Shown: positions 50,891-59,705 of the stretch, one piece after another
How positions within the stretch are numbered: the stretch's first letter is position 1
Layout of the letters: each line of letters opens with the position of its first letter
Source: CBDEFX01 sp965237635
Lineage (GTDB): Bacteria; Chloroflexota; Dehalococcoidia; Lucifugimonadales; CAUZJF01
Direction: 5' to 3'
DNA: 64,000 nt
Assembly: GCA_965237635.1 (NCBI GenBank)
Contig: CBDEFX010000001.1
Span: 806,001 to 870,000 of the forward strand
Position numbers and translations under genes: made by a program
Notes under the pieces: model-generated
What the model saw: the letters and a program-made list of their open reading frames with translations, nothing else
What the model was told of the DNA's origin: nothing
Databases searched by the model: none

Positions 50891-51372
50891 CAGTGCCCCT
50901 CCTGTATCTGAGGCTGGTCCTTCCACAGACGATCAGTGGTGTGACGCGAGACCGACTCGCTGAACCCACGACGCCGAAGGTAGCCCCATATCTTACGGCG
51001 AAATGTACGAATATCGGCCTCTTCCAGCTTCTGGGCGAGCCTCAAGCCGGCCCGGTAAGCGCTTTCCTCGTCGTCGATGTCCTCTACGGCCTCTGCTGCG
51101 ATGTCCCTGTCCACGCCCTTTGCCGTAAGCTCGCGCTTCACGGCCCACGCGCTTCGAGGGTGGTGAGAGTGCCGGCTTTCGCTCCACAGCCTGGCAAAAA
51201 CGATATCGTCTAGCAAGGACTGCTCTACGAGGGTGTCAATAACCTTCTCGACCACCGGCGAGTCGAAGCGACGTCGTAGGTGGACACGCACCTCTGCTTC
51301 GCTTCGAGGTCTGTAGGAAAGAAGGCGCAGTGCGGCGGCACGTGCTCGCTGCGAAGGGTCGGCGTCACTCAT
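50890..51372 (-). CDS. recX: regulatory protein RecX
   Basis: About 160 residues of the helical-repeat RecX fold: ALRLLSYRPRSEAEVRVHLR, LVEQSLLDDIVFARLWSESR and WGYLRRRGFSESVS. RecX limits RecA filament activity. ATG 51372 (MSDADPSQR) is preferred to the upstream open frame. It lies about 100 bases after recA on the same strand, the standard pairing. Confidence 0.92.
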   Translation of the reverse strand: MSDADPSQRARAAALRLLSYRPRSEAEVRVHLRRRFDSPVVEKVIDTLVEQSLLDDIVFARLWSESRHSHHPRSAWAVKRELTAKGVDRDIAAEAVEDIDDEESAYRAGLRLAQKLEEADIRTFRRKIWGYLRRRGFSESVSRHTTDRLWKDQPQIQEGH

Positions 51373-51474
51373 CTTCGAAATTCGCGTCTGGCGAGTCGTT
51401 GACTGCAAAGGGAATATGACATCAATGAGGTGTGGAGGTCCCGGATGTGGACCAAAGGAGTAGAAGTGGCGCCG

Positions 51475-52533
51475 TTAGTTAGCGGAGGCCGCTTGAGAGT
51501 CGGCGACCGCGGCGGGGAGCTCGGGCTCTATGTCGGGGCCTGACGAGGCGTCGGCTTTGGCCTTGATCTGGCTGGCTATGGTGGCCGCTAGGTCTTTGTG
51601 TTCTTTCAGAAACGCTTTGGCATTCTCGCGACCCTGACCCAAACGAGTGTCCTCGAAAGAGTAGAACGCCCCACTCTTTTTGATCAGGCCGATCTCCTCC
51701 CCGAGCTCTACCAGGTCGCCCTCTTTGCTGATCCCTTCGTTGAACATTATGTCGAACTCGGCCACGCGGAACGGCGGCGCCACCTTGTTCTTGACGATCC
51801 GGGCCCTCACCCGCGAACCGATAACCTCGCTCCCCTTCTTGATCGACTCCAGCCTCCGCAGATCGACCCGCACGGAGCTGTAAAACTTCAACGCTCGCCC
51901 ACCGGGTGTCACCTCTGGGTTTCCCCAGATTACGCCGACCTTCTCCCTTATCTGATTGATGAACATGACGGCGGTGTTGGAGCGACTGATCGCGGATGTG
52001 AGCTTACGCAAGGCCTGTGACATGAGGCGCGCCTGAAGGCCGACGTGAGTGTCACCCATGTCACCTTCGAGCTCGGCCTTCGGGACAAGCGCGGCGACAC
52101 TATCGACGACAACGATGTCGATCGCGCCGCTCCGGACAAGGTACTCGCATATCTCCAGGCCTTGCTCCGCGGAATCGGGCTGTGAGATGAGTAGCTCTTG
52201 AGTGTCGACCCCGCATCTGGCAGCATATTCGGGGTCCAGAGCATGTTCCGCGTCGATGTAGGCCGCTGTGCCGCCTGTCCGCTGGGCCTCTGCCATGACG
52301 TGGTAGGCCAGAGTGGACTTGCCGGAGGCCTCGCTCCCGAACGTCTCAGTGACGCGCCCTCTGGGAATTCCGCCGATGCCGAGGGCCAGGTCCAAGGATA
52401 GAGAGCCGGTGGGGATGGCCTGGGCCCGCCCCAGACCGCTGGCGTCCCCTAGCCTCATGATTGCACCCTTGCCAAACTGGCGGTCGATTTGCCCGATCGC
52501 CAACTCCAAGGCCTTTGCCTTTTCGGTTGTCAT
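51475..52533 (-). CDS. recA: recombinase RecA
   Basis: 352 residues. Walker A FGSEASGKSTLAYHV, IDIVVVDSVAALVPKAELEG (Walker B), GLQARLMSQALRKLTSAI, then TAVMFINQIREKVGVIWGNP (loop L2 side) and TPGGRALKFYSSVRVDLRR. The C-terminal acidic region is present. ATG 52533 has GGGGGG just upstream. I found no LexA box in the leader. Confidence 0.97.
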   Translation of the reverse strand: MTTEKAKALELAIGQIDRQFGKGAIMRLGDASGLGRAQAIPTGSLSLDLALGIGGIPRGRVTETFGSEASGKSTLAYHVMAEAQRTGGTAAYIDAEHALDPEYAARCGVDTQELLISQPDSAEQGLEICEYLVRSGAIDIVVVDSVAALVPKAELEGDMGDTHVGLQARLMSQALRKLTSAISRSNTAVMFINQIREKVGVIWGNPEVTPGGRALKFYSSVRVDLRRLESIKKGSEVIGSRVRARIVKNKVAPPFRVAEFDIMFNEGISKEGDLVELGEEIGLIKKSGAFYSFEDTRLGQGRENAKAFLKEHKDLAATIASQIKAKADASSGPDIEPELPAAVADSQAASAN

Positions 52534-52600
52534 CGCCCCCCGTCCACCAGCCAACGCAGCGCCCTCTTTTCTCCGAGCCCAATGCCTCGGCAGCAGGCAC

Positions 52601-52629
52601 ATCATAGCATGGACTCTACCCCCTCACAA
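52601..52629 (-). promoter_or_regulatory. recA promoter
   Basis: On the minus strand TTGTGA (52629-52624), 17-base spacer, TATGAT (52606-52601) with TG one base before it. It lies about 68 bases upstream of the recA ATG. Confidence 0.6.
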
Positions 52630-52734
52630 GAGCCATAATGACGCTGTCGGTGTGTTGAGGCTCGCCTGAGGCGCCCAGCGAGCGCTGTCTGACGGGCCGG
52701 TCATATCCCATCTGAGCGCCACGAGGCCATTGCC

Positions 52735-53397
52735 ATGTCCGCGAAGCCGGTGATCGGGATTACGGCCGAGTCTGAGGCCGACGGCCAGCCGTACGCTGAC
52801 GCGATCAAACGGTTGGACGGTACCGCCCGGCTCATCCTACCTGACAATGCAGCGCCGGTGGAGGCTCTCGCAAGCGTCGGCGGATTGATTGTCACGGTCG
52901 GGCCCGATGTCGGCGGTTCGATGGAGCATGAGGAGGAAAGTCGTAAGTCCCCGGAGGCACTCTTGCTAAAGGCCGCCATGGGGAAGGACATGCCAGTGCT
53001 GGCCGTCGGCGATGGCCTCCACTCTCTGAACGTGGCTCTCGGCGGCACTCCGGCCCGGGACGTTTCCGGACACGGCCCAATCCAGCAAGACGGCGAGGAA
53101 GCGTCCTCGTACCACCGGATCTACATAACTCCGGGGGGCAAGCTGGCCGCCATCGTCGGTTCGGGCGGGTTCGTGAGGGTCAACAGCCTCCATCGCAGAG
53201 GGATCAGGGAGGCGCAGAAATCGCGGTTGCTGCTGGCCTCAGCTTATTCGCTCGAAGATGGCCTAATCGAGGGTCTGGAGAGTCCGGACCACGACTGGGT
53301 CATAGGGCTCCAGTTCGAGCCGCAACGACGCATGGAGATTCCACCGCACTTCGACCGGCTCTTTCAGGGTATCGTAGAACGAGCGGGACGCAGGTGA
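52735..53397 (+). CDS. class-I glutamine amidotransferase-like protein lacking the catalytic Cys
   Basis: 220 residues resembling the peptidase C26 / gamma-glutamyl-GABA hydrolase (PuuD) type: KPVIGITAESEADGQPYADA at the N-terminus and VLAVGDGLHSLNVALGGTPA, which aligns with VLGICRGMQLLNVALGGTL of PuuD-type enzymes. The nucleophile Cys is Gly here, and the C-terminal HPE-type motif reads LQFEPQRR. VNSLHRRGI keeps the mid-domain His. Probably a non-catalytic relative. It diverges from recA. Confidence 0.75.
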   Translation: MSAKPVIGITAESEADGQPYADAIKRLDGTARLILPDNAAPVEALASVGGLIVTVGPDVGGSMEHEEESRKSPEALLLKAAMGKDMPVLAVGDGLHSLNVALGGTPARDVSGHGPIQQDGEEASSYHRIYITPGGKLAAIVGSGGFVRVNSLHRRGIREAQKSRLLLASAYSLEDGLIEGLESPDHDWVIGLQFEPQRRMEIPPHFDRLFQGIVERAGRR

Positions 53398-53423
53398 GAG
53401 ATGCCCCAGCGGGGCGTCTCTAC
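53398..53423. repeat. GTAGAGACGCCCC-family palindrome overlapping a gene end
   Basis: GAGATGCCCC-AGC-GGGGCGTCTCTAC lies across the gap between two converging genes and touches the lipoprotein stop. A hairpin here could stop both transcripts. Confidence 0.6.
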
Positions 53424-54403
53424 GGCCCGTCTGTCGGAAAGATCACCTCGACGAGTGGCCGATAGTTTTGCGGCAGCCGGTCGGCGGCGGTACGACTAAC
53501 CTCGCCGGAACGGTCGAACTCCCGCATCACCTGGTCGTAGTCTCTGGCGGCAACAGCACGGTCTATAGCGCGGGTCGTCGACAATAGCTCGTCAAAGTAG
53601 TCGTGCAAGACTTGATGGCCAGCTTCGTACTCCGCTGGCGGCTCTATGGCGTCGAGCTCGGCCAGCGTTCTGCCGAATGTCGCGACGACGGCCGGTTGAA
53701 CGTAAGTTAGGCCCTCCATAAGCTCGTCCGGCGTCATGCCGGGCGGGAAGCTCACCCGTGGGGCGAACTGTGCTTGGAATCTCTTTGTGAGCCTGTTAAT
53801 GGCGGATCCGTATTCTCCTCCCGGCAGCTGCTCATCACGACAGATATCTTCAGGTGGGGGTCTGCTCCCGGTCCCCCCTTGGCCCGGCGGCCCCGGAGTG
53901 ACGTACCTGCAAAACTCGGGGGACACTGTGGCTCGCGCGAGCTCACTAGCCACCTCGAGCTCGGCAGTGTTCAGGTGCACGTGTGGGAGATCCTTTGCCT
54001 TGATAGCCTCGTCGATGGCCTGTGCCGTGGCGACCTGGTCCTTGAAGAATTTGAGGTATATGTCGTGGTCTTCCCCAAAACGCCGCGGCGGGGTCAACGA
54101 CTCGAACATCTTGAGCATCTCGACTGTGGTATCTAAGATCCTTGCCTGTTCCAGTGCGTGGAAGAGGACCTGCGCCTGCATCTCGTCGGGCGCGAACCGC
54201 GGGAAGATGGGGCCCATCAGGTCCTCGAATAGCTGGCGGGACTCGCGCTCCCGCTCGACCGTCTCAGCCAGTCCGGCGACATACGCCGCCTCTATGTCAG
54301 CCGTAGGGGTCGGGGTCGGTTCCGGCTCGGGATCGTTGCCGCATGCCCACAGGACCGGCAGCGCTATCAGGAGCATACCAAGACTCAGACGAACTCGGCT
54401 CAT
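53420..54403 (-). CDS. lipoprotein of unknown function
   Basis: About 327 residues. The signal peptide MSRVRLSLGMLLIALPVLWACG ends in a lipobox (VLWAC), so it is a membrane-attached lipoprotein. A Pro/Thr-rich linker (PEPEPTPTPTAD) follows. The mature part is helical and contains two related regions, one around QVLFHALEQARILDTTVEML and one around TFGRTLAELDAIEPPAEYEA, possibly a duplication. No catalytic motif recognised. ATG 54403 is chosen because it starts the signal peptide. Confidence 0.75.
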   Translation of the reverse strand: MSRVRLSLGMLLIALPVLWACGNDPEPEPTPTPTADIEAAYVAGLAETVERERESRQLFEDLMGPIFPRFAPDEMQAQVLFHALEQARILDTTVEMLKMFESLTPPRRFGEDHDIYLKFFKDQVATAQAIDEAIKAKDLPHVHLNTAELEVASELARATVSPEFCRYVTPGPPGQGGTGSRPPPEDICRDEQLPGGEYGSAINRLTKRFQAQFAPRVSFPPGMTPDELMEGLTYVQPAVVATFGRTLAELDAIEPPAEYEAGHQVLHDYFDELLSTTRAIDRAVAARDYDQVMREFDRSGEVSRTAADRLPQNYRPLVEVIFPTDGP

Positions 54404-54548
54404 GTCCTTACGGACTCCCTCTTCGTGAAGTTTTGAGACAAGCACACTTTAATGGCATAGCCCATTTGAAGCAAGGAGAGGGTGGGCCGGAACAGCAGGC
54501 GTGCGGCTGTGCATTGGCAAAGGGCGCAAAGATCACCTCACCTTAATC

Positions 54549-54709
54549 CTCTCCCATCGAGGGGGCTTTGCACAAGAAGTGCCGCGCGAGCCGAATTGCC
54601 CTTCGACAGGCTCAGGGCGAACGGTGAATCTGAACCTACGTTCGTGGTGAGCCTGTCGAACCACGGCCCCCGATCGCGACTTTTGGTGCAAAGCCCATCG
54701 AGGGAGAGG
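54549..54709. repeat. nested inverted repeat, REP/MITE-like
   Basis: Outer arms CTCTCCCATCGAGG...CTTTGCAC (54549-54573) and GTGCAAAGCCCATCGAGGGA (54686 onward) enclose inner arms TTCGACAGGCTCAGGGCGAA (54602 onward) and its inverse GTGAGCCTGTCGAA (to 54660). The inner arm is a dispersed motif also seen in part near 29300. This gap (54404-54756) holds no intact gene. Confidence 0.65.
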
Positions 54710-54756
54710 AAAAATAATGTAAGAAGACCGATCCAAGGGGGAGCAGGAAGGTGACG

Positions 54757-54932
54757 CTAGCTTAGGATTCTGGCAGCTGCCACCAAGAGGACCAGTAGTG
54801 CAATTACCGCGATCGCCCACCATGGCAGACCGGCTGATGGTCTGCCCGACCTGCGACGCCGGTTGCGTCTCCGACCGCGAGGGGTGGTGCTCACTACCGG
54901 CTGGCCTGGGAGTGGGCGGCCGGCACCACGTT
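54757..54932 (-). pseudogene. C-terminal fragment of a membrane protein, cut by IS1380
   Basis: A frame running out of the IS end: TTPRGRRRNRRRRSGRPSAG, then one membrane helix LPWWAIAVIALLVLLVAAAR and ILS before TAG 54757. A basic stretch followed by a helix looks like a C-terminal anchor. The 5' part is missing across the IS copy. Identity unknown. Confidence 0.5.
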
Positions 54933-54936
54933 AGCC

Positions 54937-56653
54937 CGAATCCACCGAAGGAGGGCGTCGGATTAGCGTCCTGAGGCGGCAAGAAGGTGCTCCTGTGCTT
55001 CTGGGATAATGGTTGAGTAGCAAAAAAACGGCCCCGGAAAAGGAGCACCCAGTAGATGCTGCCACGCAACCACCCCGACCGGATCCAAATCACCTTCGAC
55101 GACCGCCGCTTGGTGGCCAATGCCGGGCTGCTCCTTCCGGCCACCCTAGCGCGGCACCTCGGCCTGCCCGAACTCGTCCGGCAGCGCCTCGACCTGGGCG
55201 ATGCCCCGGGGCGGGCGAACACGAGCGACAAGATGATGACGCTGGTGGCGTCTGCGCTGGCTGGGGGCGACTGCATTGACGACGCCGATGTGTTGCGCAC
55301 CGGGGGGACGGCCTGCACCCTGGGCGGCACGGTCAAGGCGCCATCCACCCTGGGCACCTTCCTGCGCAGCTTCCGGTGGGGCCACGTCCGTCAACTCGAC
55401 CGGGTGAGCCGCGAGTTGCTGGCCCGGGCTTGGCAGGCCGGGGCGGGACCCGGCGACGGGCCCCTGACCATTGACCTGGACTCCACCATCTGCGAGACCT
55501 ACGGACTGGCCAAGGAGGGCGCCCACCACCACGGCTATACCGGCAAGCGGGGCTACCACCCGCTGCCGGCCATCGCCGCCGGCACCGGAGACGTGCTGAT
55601 GTCCCGGCTGCGCGAGGGCCGGGCCAACACCGCCCGCGGCGCCGCCCACTTCCTGCGGGAGACGGTGGGACGGGTGCGCTACGCCGGGGCCGACGGACGA
55701 CTCACGCTACAGGCCGACAGCGGGTTCTACACTCATGGCGTGGTATCCGTCTGCCGCAAGATGGATGTCCGCTTCTCCATCACCATCCGCCAGCACAAAA
55801 GCCTGCACAATCTCATCGAGGCGATACCCGAAGATGCCTGGACGCCGATTCCTTACTGGATGGACGGTGCCGCCGATGTGGCCGAGACCACCTGCACCCC
55901 CTTCCAGGCCGAGGCGGACGCCGCGCCGGTACGGCTCATCGTCCGGCGGGTGAAGCCGACGCCCGGTTCCCAACTGGCCCTCTTCGCCAAATACAGCTAT
56001 CATGGCTTCATCACCGACCGGGACGGGGAGTTGCTCGAACTGGAGGCTGACCATCGCCGCCACGCCGAGATCGAGAATGCCATACGCGACCTCAAGTACG
56101 GCGTCGGGCTGAACCATCTCCCCTCGGGCCGCTTCGCCGCCAACGGCGCCTGGCTGGCCGTCCAGACGATGGCCCACAACCTGGCCCGCTGGACGGCGCG
56201 GATCGGTCTGGGAGAGCGGATAGCCACCACCAAGACCCTCCGGCGGCGGTTCTTCTCCCTGGCCGGACGGCTCACCCGCTCGGCACGCCGATTGACCCTG
56301 CATCTTCCGGATCGCTGGCCTTGGGCTGAGAAGTTCAGCCGTGCCTTGGCCCGGCTGCGAGCCATTCCACTCCCGGCCTGACGGCACCGTCGGCGACCGA
56401 CCCACCCACCGGACAACCGAAGATCCCCGCAGACTCGTGCCAGCCCGGTCCGAGAGAGTTCCCTGCTGCGTATTCTCTCGCCATCCCGCGCATCGCAGCT
56501 CCCGCAGACGGCCATAGGGGCCCCTGTGCGGCGATGAAGACCGTCCGCCGACCTCCCTACCCCAAATGGAACCCAGACTATTTCCCCTGTAGCTCCCTCA
56601 CCCCCCTTCCGCTTTCCTCACGCCGTCCATCGGTGTCCTTCGGTGGATTCGGG
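54937..56653 (+). mobile_element. IS1380-family element, copy 1
   Basis: About 1.72 kb with ends CCCGAATCCACCGAAGGA and its inverse TCCTTCGGTGGATTCGGG. Nearly identical to copy 2 at 59706-61424 but in opposite orientation. The flanks are TTAG (left) and CTAA (right), inverted and not direct copies, so either four more bases belong to the end repeat or the flanks were reshuffled. Confidence 0.88.
55056..56381 (+). CDS. IS1380-family transposase, copy 1
   Basis: An intact 441-residue DDE transposase: LTIDLDSTICETYGL (first Asp), LTLQADSGFYTHGVV (second Asp), HRRHAEIENAIRDLKYGVGL (Glu). It differs from copy 2 at three residues that I can see (H/R in KEGAHHHGY, Q/R in LTLQADS, V/I in THGVVSV). 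ATG 55056 follows AAGGAG. No lesion. Confidence 0.94.
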   Translation: MLPRNHPDRIQITFDDRRLVANAGLLLPATLARHLGLPELVRQRLDLGDAPGRANTSDKMMTLVASALAGGDCIDDADVLRTGGTACTLGGTVKAPSTLGTFLRSFRWGHVRQLDRVSRELLARAWQAGAGPGDGPLTIDLDSTICETYGLAKEGAHHHGYTGKRGYHPLPAIAAGTGDVLMSRLREGRANTARGAAHFLRETVGRVRYAGADGRLTLQADSGFYTHGVVSVCRKMDVRFSITIRQHKSLHNLIEAIPEDAWTPIPYWMDGAADVAETTCTPFQAEADAAPVRLIVRRVKPTPGSQLALFAKYSYHGFITDRDGELLELEADHRRHAEIENAIRDLKYGVGLNHLPSGRFAANGAWLAVQTMAHNLARWTARIGLGERIATTKTLRRRFFSLAGRLTRSARRLTLHLPDRWPWAEKFSRALARLRAIPLPA

Positions 56654-57050
56654 CTAAGCCACCTGGATGGCTATCTGCGGCTCGTGCTTCCTCGGGGTAG
56701 ACCGGGTCTAGGGGCCAAAGCCACTCGACGGTCTCGTTCTTGGGCGTCTTGGTCACGGGCTTGTTCTTCAGAACGTGGGTCGCGTAGTCGGTCAGGTCTG
56801 CGGCGCATTGACCACAATAGCCGTATGTGCTAATCAAACGCGCAACGATCGAGCTGCGTCTCTGGGCCCATTCTACCTTCTGCCTGGCAAACCTAGGCTC
56901 GGAGAGGGCCCGCTCGAGCGTTCGTGGAGCAGGGAATAGCTGCGACTCTATAGCTGCCTTGAGGCGGGGCTCGGACGTGTAGTCGAATTTCCAACCCTTC
57001 GTCCTCCACGCTGAGACGATCTGTTCGATCTCCTGTCGGAACTCTACCTT

Positions 57051-57211
57051 GATTCTCTCGCAAAAAGTCTGTGTAGGTCGAATTAGAACAAACGTACCCA
57101 CGTCTGGGTACAATATACAGTCTCTGTTCCGTATACTACCCCAACATACGGTATCGCTCAGATGTGCTAAATCTCTGGAACTTCCTCAAAACGGGTTTTT
57201 ACGAGGGAATC
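57051..57211 (+). mobile_element. 161-bp MITE related to the IS1182-family element, copy 1
   Basis: Ends GATTCTCTCGCAAAAAGTCTG and, inverted, GATTCCCTCGTAAAAACCCG. The right 19 bases are identical to the right end of the IS1182-family element at 15714-17695. Flanked by TACCTT (57045-57050, 57212-57217). No coding capacity for a transposase. Two hairpins inside: GTACCC/GGGTAC and CCGTAT/ATACGG. Confidence 0.9.
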
Positions 57212-57937
57212 TACCTTGCCGCGGTCGTTGACGCCGACCGACCGCTCGATCTCTCGCATGTCGCGCTCATCTGCTCTGTCGGTGTCGTCTCCGCTGAAGA
57301 ATCTGGCCACTGTATTGAGGTAACTCTCTAGCAGGTTGTTTGCCGACTCCTCGAAGGACTCTTCATACGCCTTCTGTATCTCTCTGATAGCGAGCGCGTT
57401 GTACTCCTTGACCGCGTCGGCCACGAGTCCGACATACTTCGTCAGGTCCTTCTGGTCCAGGCTCACGTTCTCTCTCATGCCCTGCCAGAGGCTGTCCAGT
57501 GAGGCTAAAGGATACACACATGTAACCCCCGGCCTGCTGGCAACGGCGCCGATACGGTTCATTACGTACCGGGGAGACAGTCCTGTCATCCCCTCTTCGA
57601 GGTTGTGACGTTGCATCTCCGCCACGTCATGCTTCGTATAGGGAGAGACAACCTGGCCATCATAGAGACGCAGCTTGTCCAACATGCTCATGCCCTGCCT
57701 TACAGGCGCGTCCAAGCGTGACAGCACCGCCACTATGCTGGCGGCCCGGAGCGTCAGGGGCGCCAGATGGACCCCTGACAGCTTGCTGTCTTTCATCATT
57801 TTTTGGTATATCTTTATCTCTTCGCCGACCCTGAGGTTGTACGGGACTTGAACCGCGATAATCCTATCCCTCAACGCCTCAGAGTGCTCGTCCTCTGCGA
57901 AAACGTTGAAGTCACCCTCGTTTGAGTGCCCAATAAT

Positions 57938-58098
57938 GATTCTCTCGTAAAAAGTCTGTGCAAGTCGAATTAGAACAACCGTACCCTTGCCTGGGTACAA
58001 TATACAGTCTCTGTTCCGTGTCCTACCCCAACATACGGTAGCGCGCAGATGTGCTAAATCGCTGGAACTTCCTCAAAACGGGTTTTTACGAGGGAATC
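57938..58098 (+). mobile_element. 161-bp MITE related to the IS1182-family element, copy 2
   Basis: Same length and orientation as copy 1, differing at about 12 positions by my count. Flanked by AATAAT (57932-57937, 58099-58104). The hairpin GTACCC/GGGTAC is kept although its loop has changed. It interrupts prkA just before the GHSNE block. Confidence 0.9.
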
Positions 58099-59119
58099 AA
58101 TAATGGCCTCGTCGGCGTAGATAGAGCCGAATTTCTCCATTTTTATGAGCTGTTCTTGCGCCAGGCCGAGTAGCGTTGTCAGCAGGTGCCAGTCGGCCTT
58201 GAACATCTCGACGGACTCCATCATGCCTCGGTTGGCGATATTGAGCTCGCCGTCCAGTCGAAACGCCTTGCCCGCCACCTCGATTCTGTCGCCATCAAGC
58301 TGGCTGGTATCCACGCTCCCTACCAGCAGAGCGTCGGACGGATTGGGGTTGGTCGCCACGTAGTACCCGATACCGATCGCGTCTTGCTCGGACAAGGTCA
58401 CGCGGGTCACTGGCATCTCGGACACTTTGCCGTTGTATTCAGTCCTGAGCACGTAGCGACAGCGAGGACACAGATGTCCCTCGACGTAGATTCCGTATTG
58501 GTCTTGAAGTTCCGGGCGGAGCCGCGGCGGGATCAGGTGAAGGGGCTCCTCTTGCATAGGACAGCCGCGGATAGCATAGACGGCTCCGGCCTCCGTTCGG
58601 GTGTAGCGCTCGAGCACGCGCTTGAGAAGGTCGACGATTGAGGACTTACCGGCGGCAGGCGGGCCGAGCAGCAGCAGGATTCGCTTTCGCACCTCGAGCC
58701 TTTGGGCCGAAGCGGCAAAGTACTGGACGATACGATCGAGCGCCCTCTCAAGACCGAATATCTGGTCCTTGAAGAGACCGTAGATCGGCTCTCCGTCTGG
58801 CGTGGTGTCGATTCCCTCCGAAAGGATCGCCTCGTAGATTACGGAGTGAGACAGTCTGGACAGAGAGGGGTTGTCGACCACCATGCGCAGGTAGTCGGCG
58901 AATGAGCCCTCCCAGGCGTACCGGCTCCCTTCCCGCTCGCTCTCAGCAAATATGTTTTCTAAGGACATGGTCGACATGCGTTCCGCCCCCACCATCGACC
59001 CAACGCTACCCCACTCTCTTTGGAAGGACGCAGCACCACCAGCGTGCGCGGACCGAAAAGACGGATCAGCGACGCCGTGGTGCTGCCTGAGTGATGGGCG
59101 TTTGTCTGCGCCGGACCGC

Positions 59120-59684
59120 TCAAGTAACGACAGTAGATATTATAGCCAGCCCTATTATGGTTACCAGACTACCACCCAGCAGTAACCCCCATCCAGCCAC
59201 AAGACGGAGTACGTTGAACGAAAAGGCCAGATAGAAGAACAGGATCCCGGCTAGAGAGGTGAGGATAAGCGTCGCCGCAGAGAGGCTCAGACCCACCCCC
59301 TCACTGTATCGGGTTCCGCCGGGTTGCAGTTCGCTCGCAAAGTAGAGGAACGGGACTAGTGTCGCAACCCCGAGGAAAGCGCAGTAGAAGCCGATTGGAC
59401 GCTCGTCGAAGTCCCACAGCCCGTGTGCGGCCACCGCGACAGTGTACAGGGCCCACACTATGATGAGCGATTTCATGATCGTGATCTCGGCCAAGTGGTC
59501 TGCGGTGGGAGATACGTCCTCCCCTGTAAGTACCATTGGAGCGAACATAATGGTAGCCAGAGACAACAGTCCTAGCCCACCCACGAATACGCCCATGGTA
59601 CGCCCCTCGGAGTACAACCCGAGGATAAACCATGACTGAGAAAAGAGTGCCGCCCCTAATGAGAATCAAGAATATGGCTTCCAT
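59120..59684 (-). pseudogene. small multi-pass membrane protein with an early frameshift
   Basis: ATG 59684 behind a perfect AGGAGG reads MEAIFLIL and then leaves frame. One base further on the natural continuation LGAALFSQSWFILGLYSEGR is found, followed by VFVGGLGLLSLATIMFAPMV, IVWALYTVAVAAHGLWDFDE and PIGFYCAFLGVATLVPFLYF, ending at 59120. That implies one extra base near 59658. About five membrane helices; the layout recalls AmiS/UreI channels but this is weak. It starts right beside IS1380 copy 2. Confidence 0.6.
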
Positions 59685-59705
59685 GGTTCCTCCTATGATG
59701 CTAAC

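Larger units (their letters stand above)
56654..58977 (-). pseudogene. prkA: PrkA/YeaG-type serine protein kinase, split by two MITEs and IS1380
   Basis: An AAA-type serine kinase gene in three pieces. 58977-58099: SLENIFAESEREGSRYAWEG, Walker A LLLLGPPAAGKSSIVDLLKR, a zinc pair CPRCRYVL. 57931-57212: GHSNEGDFNVFAEDEHSEAL (the conserved ...IIGHSNE) to NDRGKV. 57044-56654: EFRQEIEQIVSAWRTKGWKF to YGYCGQC and DSHPGG, where IS1380 copy 1 begins. Removing each 161-bp element with one 6-bp duplication joins all pieces in frame for about 663 residues, close to the family's usual length. As it stands each MITE gives a stop and a frameshift. ATG 58995 is an alternative start. The usual partner genes (yhbH, spoVR) are not seen. 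Confidence 0.9.

Noticed and set aside
52534..52640. LexA/SOS box upstream of recA
   Set aside because: No CGAAC-N4-GTTCG or CTG-N10-CAG palindrome is visible near the promoter.
54533..55357. 274-codon minus-strand frame over the lipoprotein leader and IS1380 start
   Set aside because: It crosses an IS boundary and repeat DNA, and overlaps the transposase N-terminus. Only 54757-54932 in another frame looks like protein.
57051..58098. MITEs as introns or inteins in prkA
   Set aside because: Terminal inverted repeats, 6-bp target duplications and matching IS1182 ends identify transposon insertions. There are no intron or intein motifs, and the insert length is not a multiple of three.
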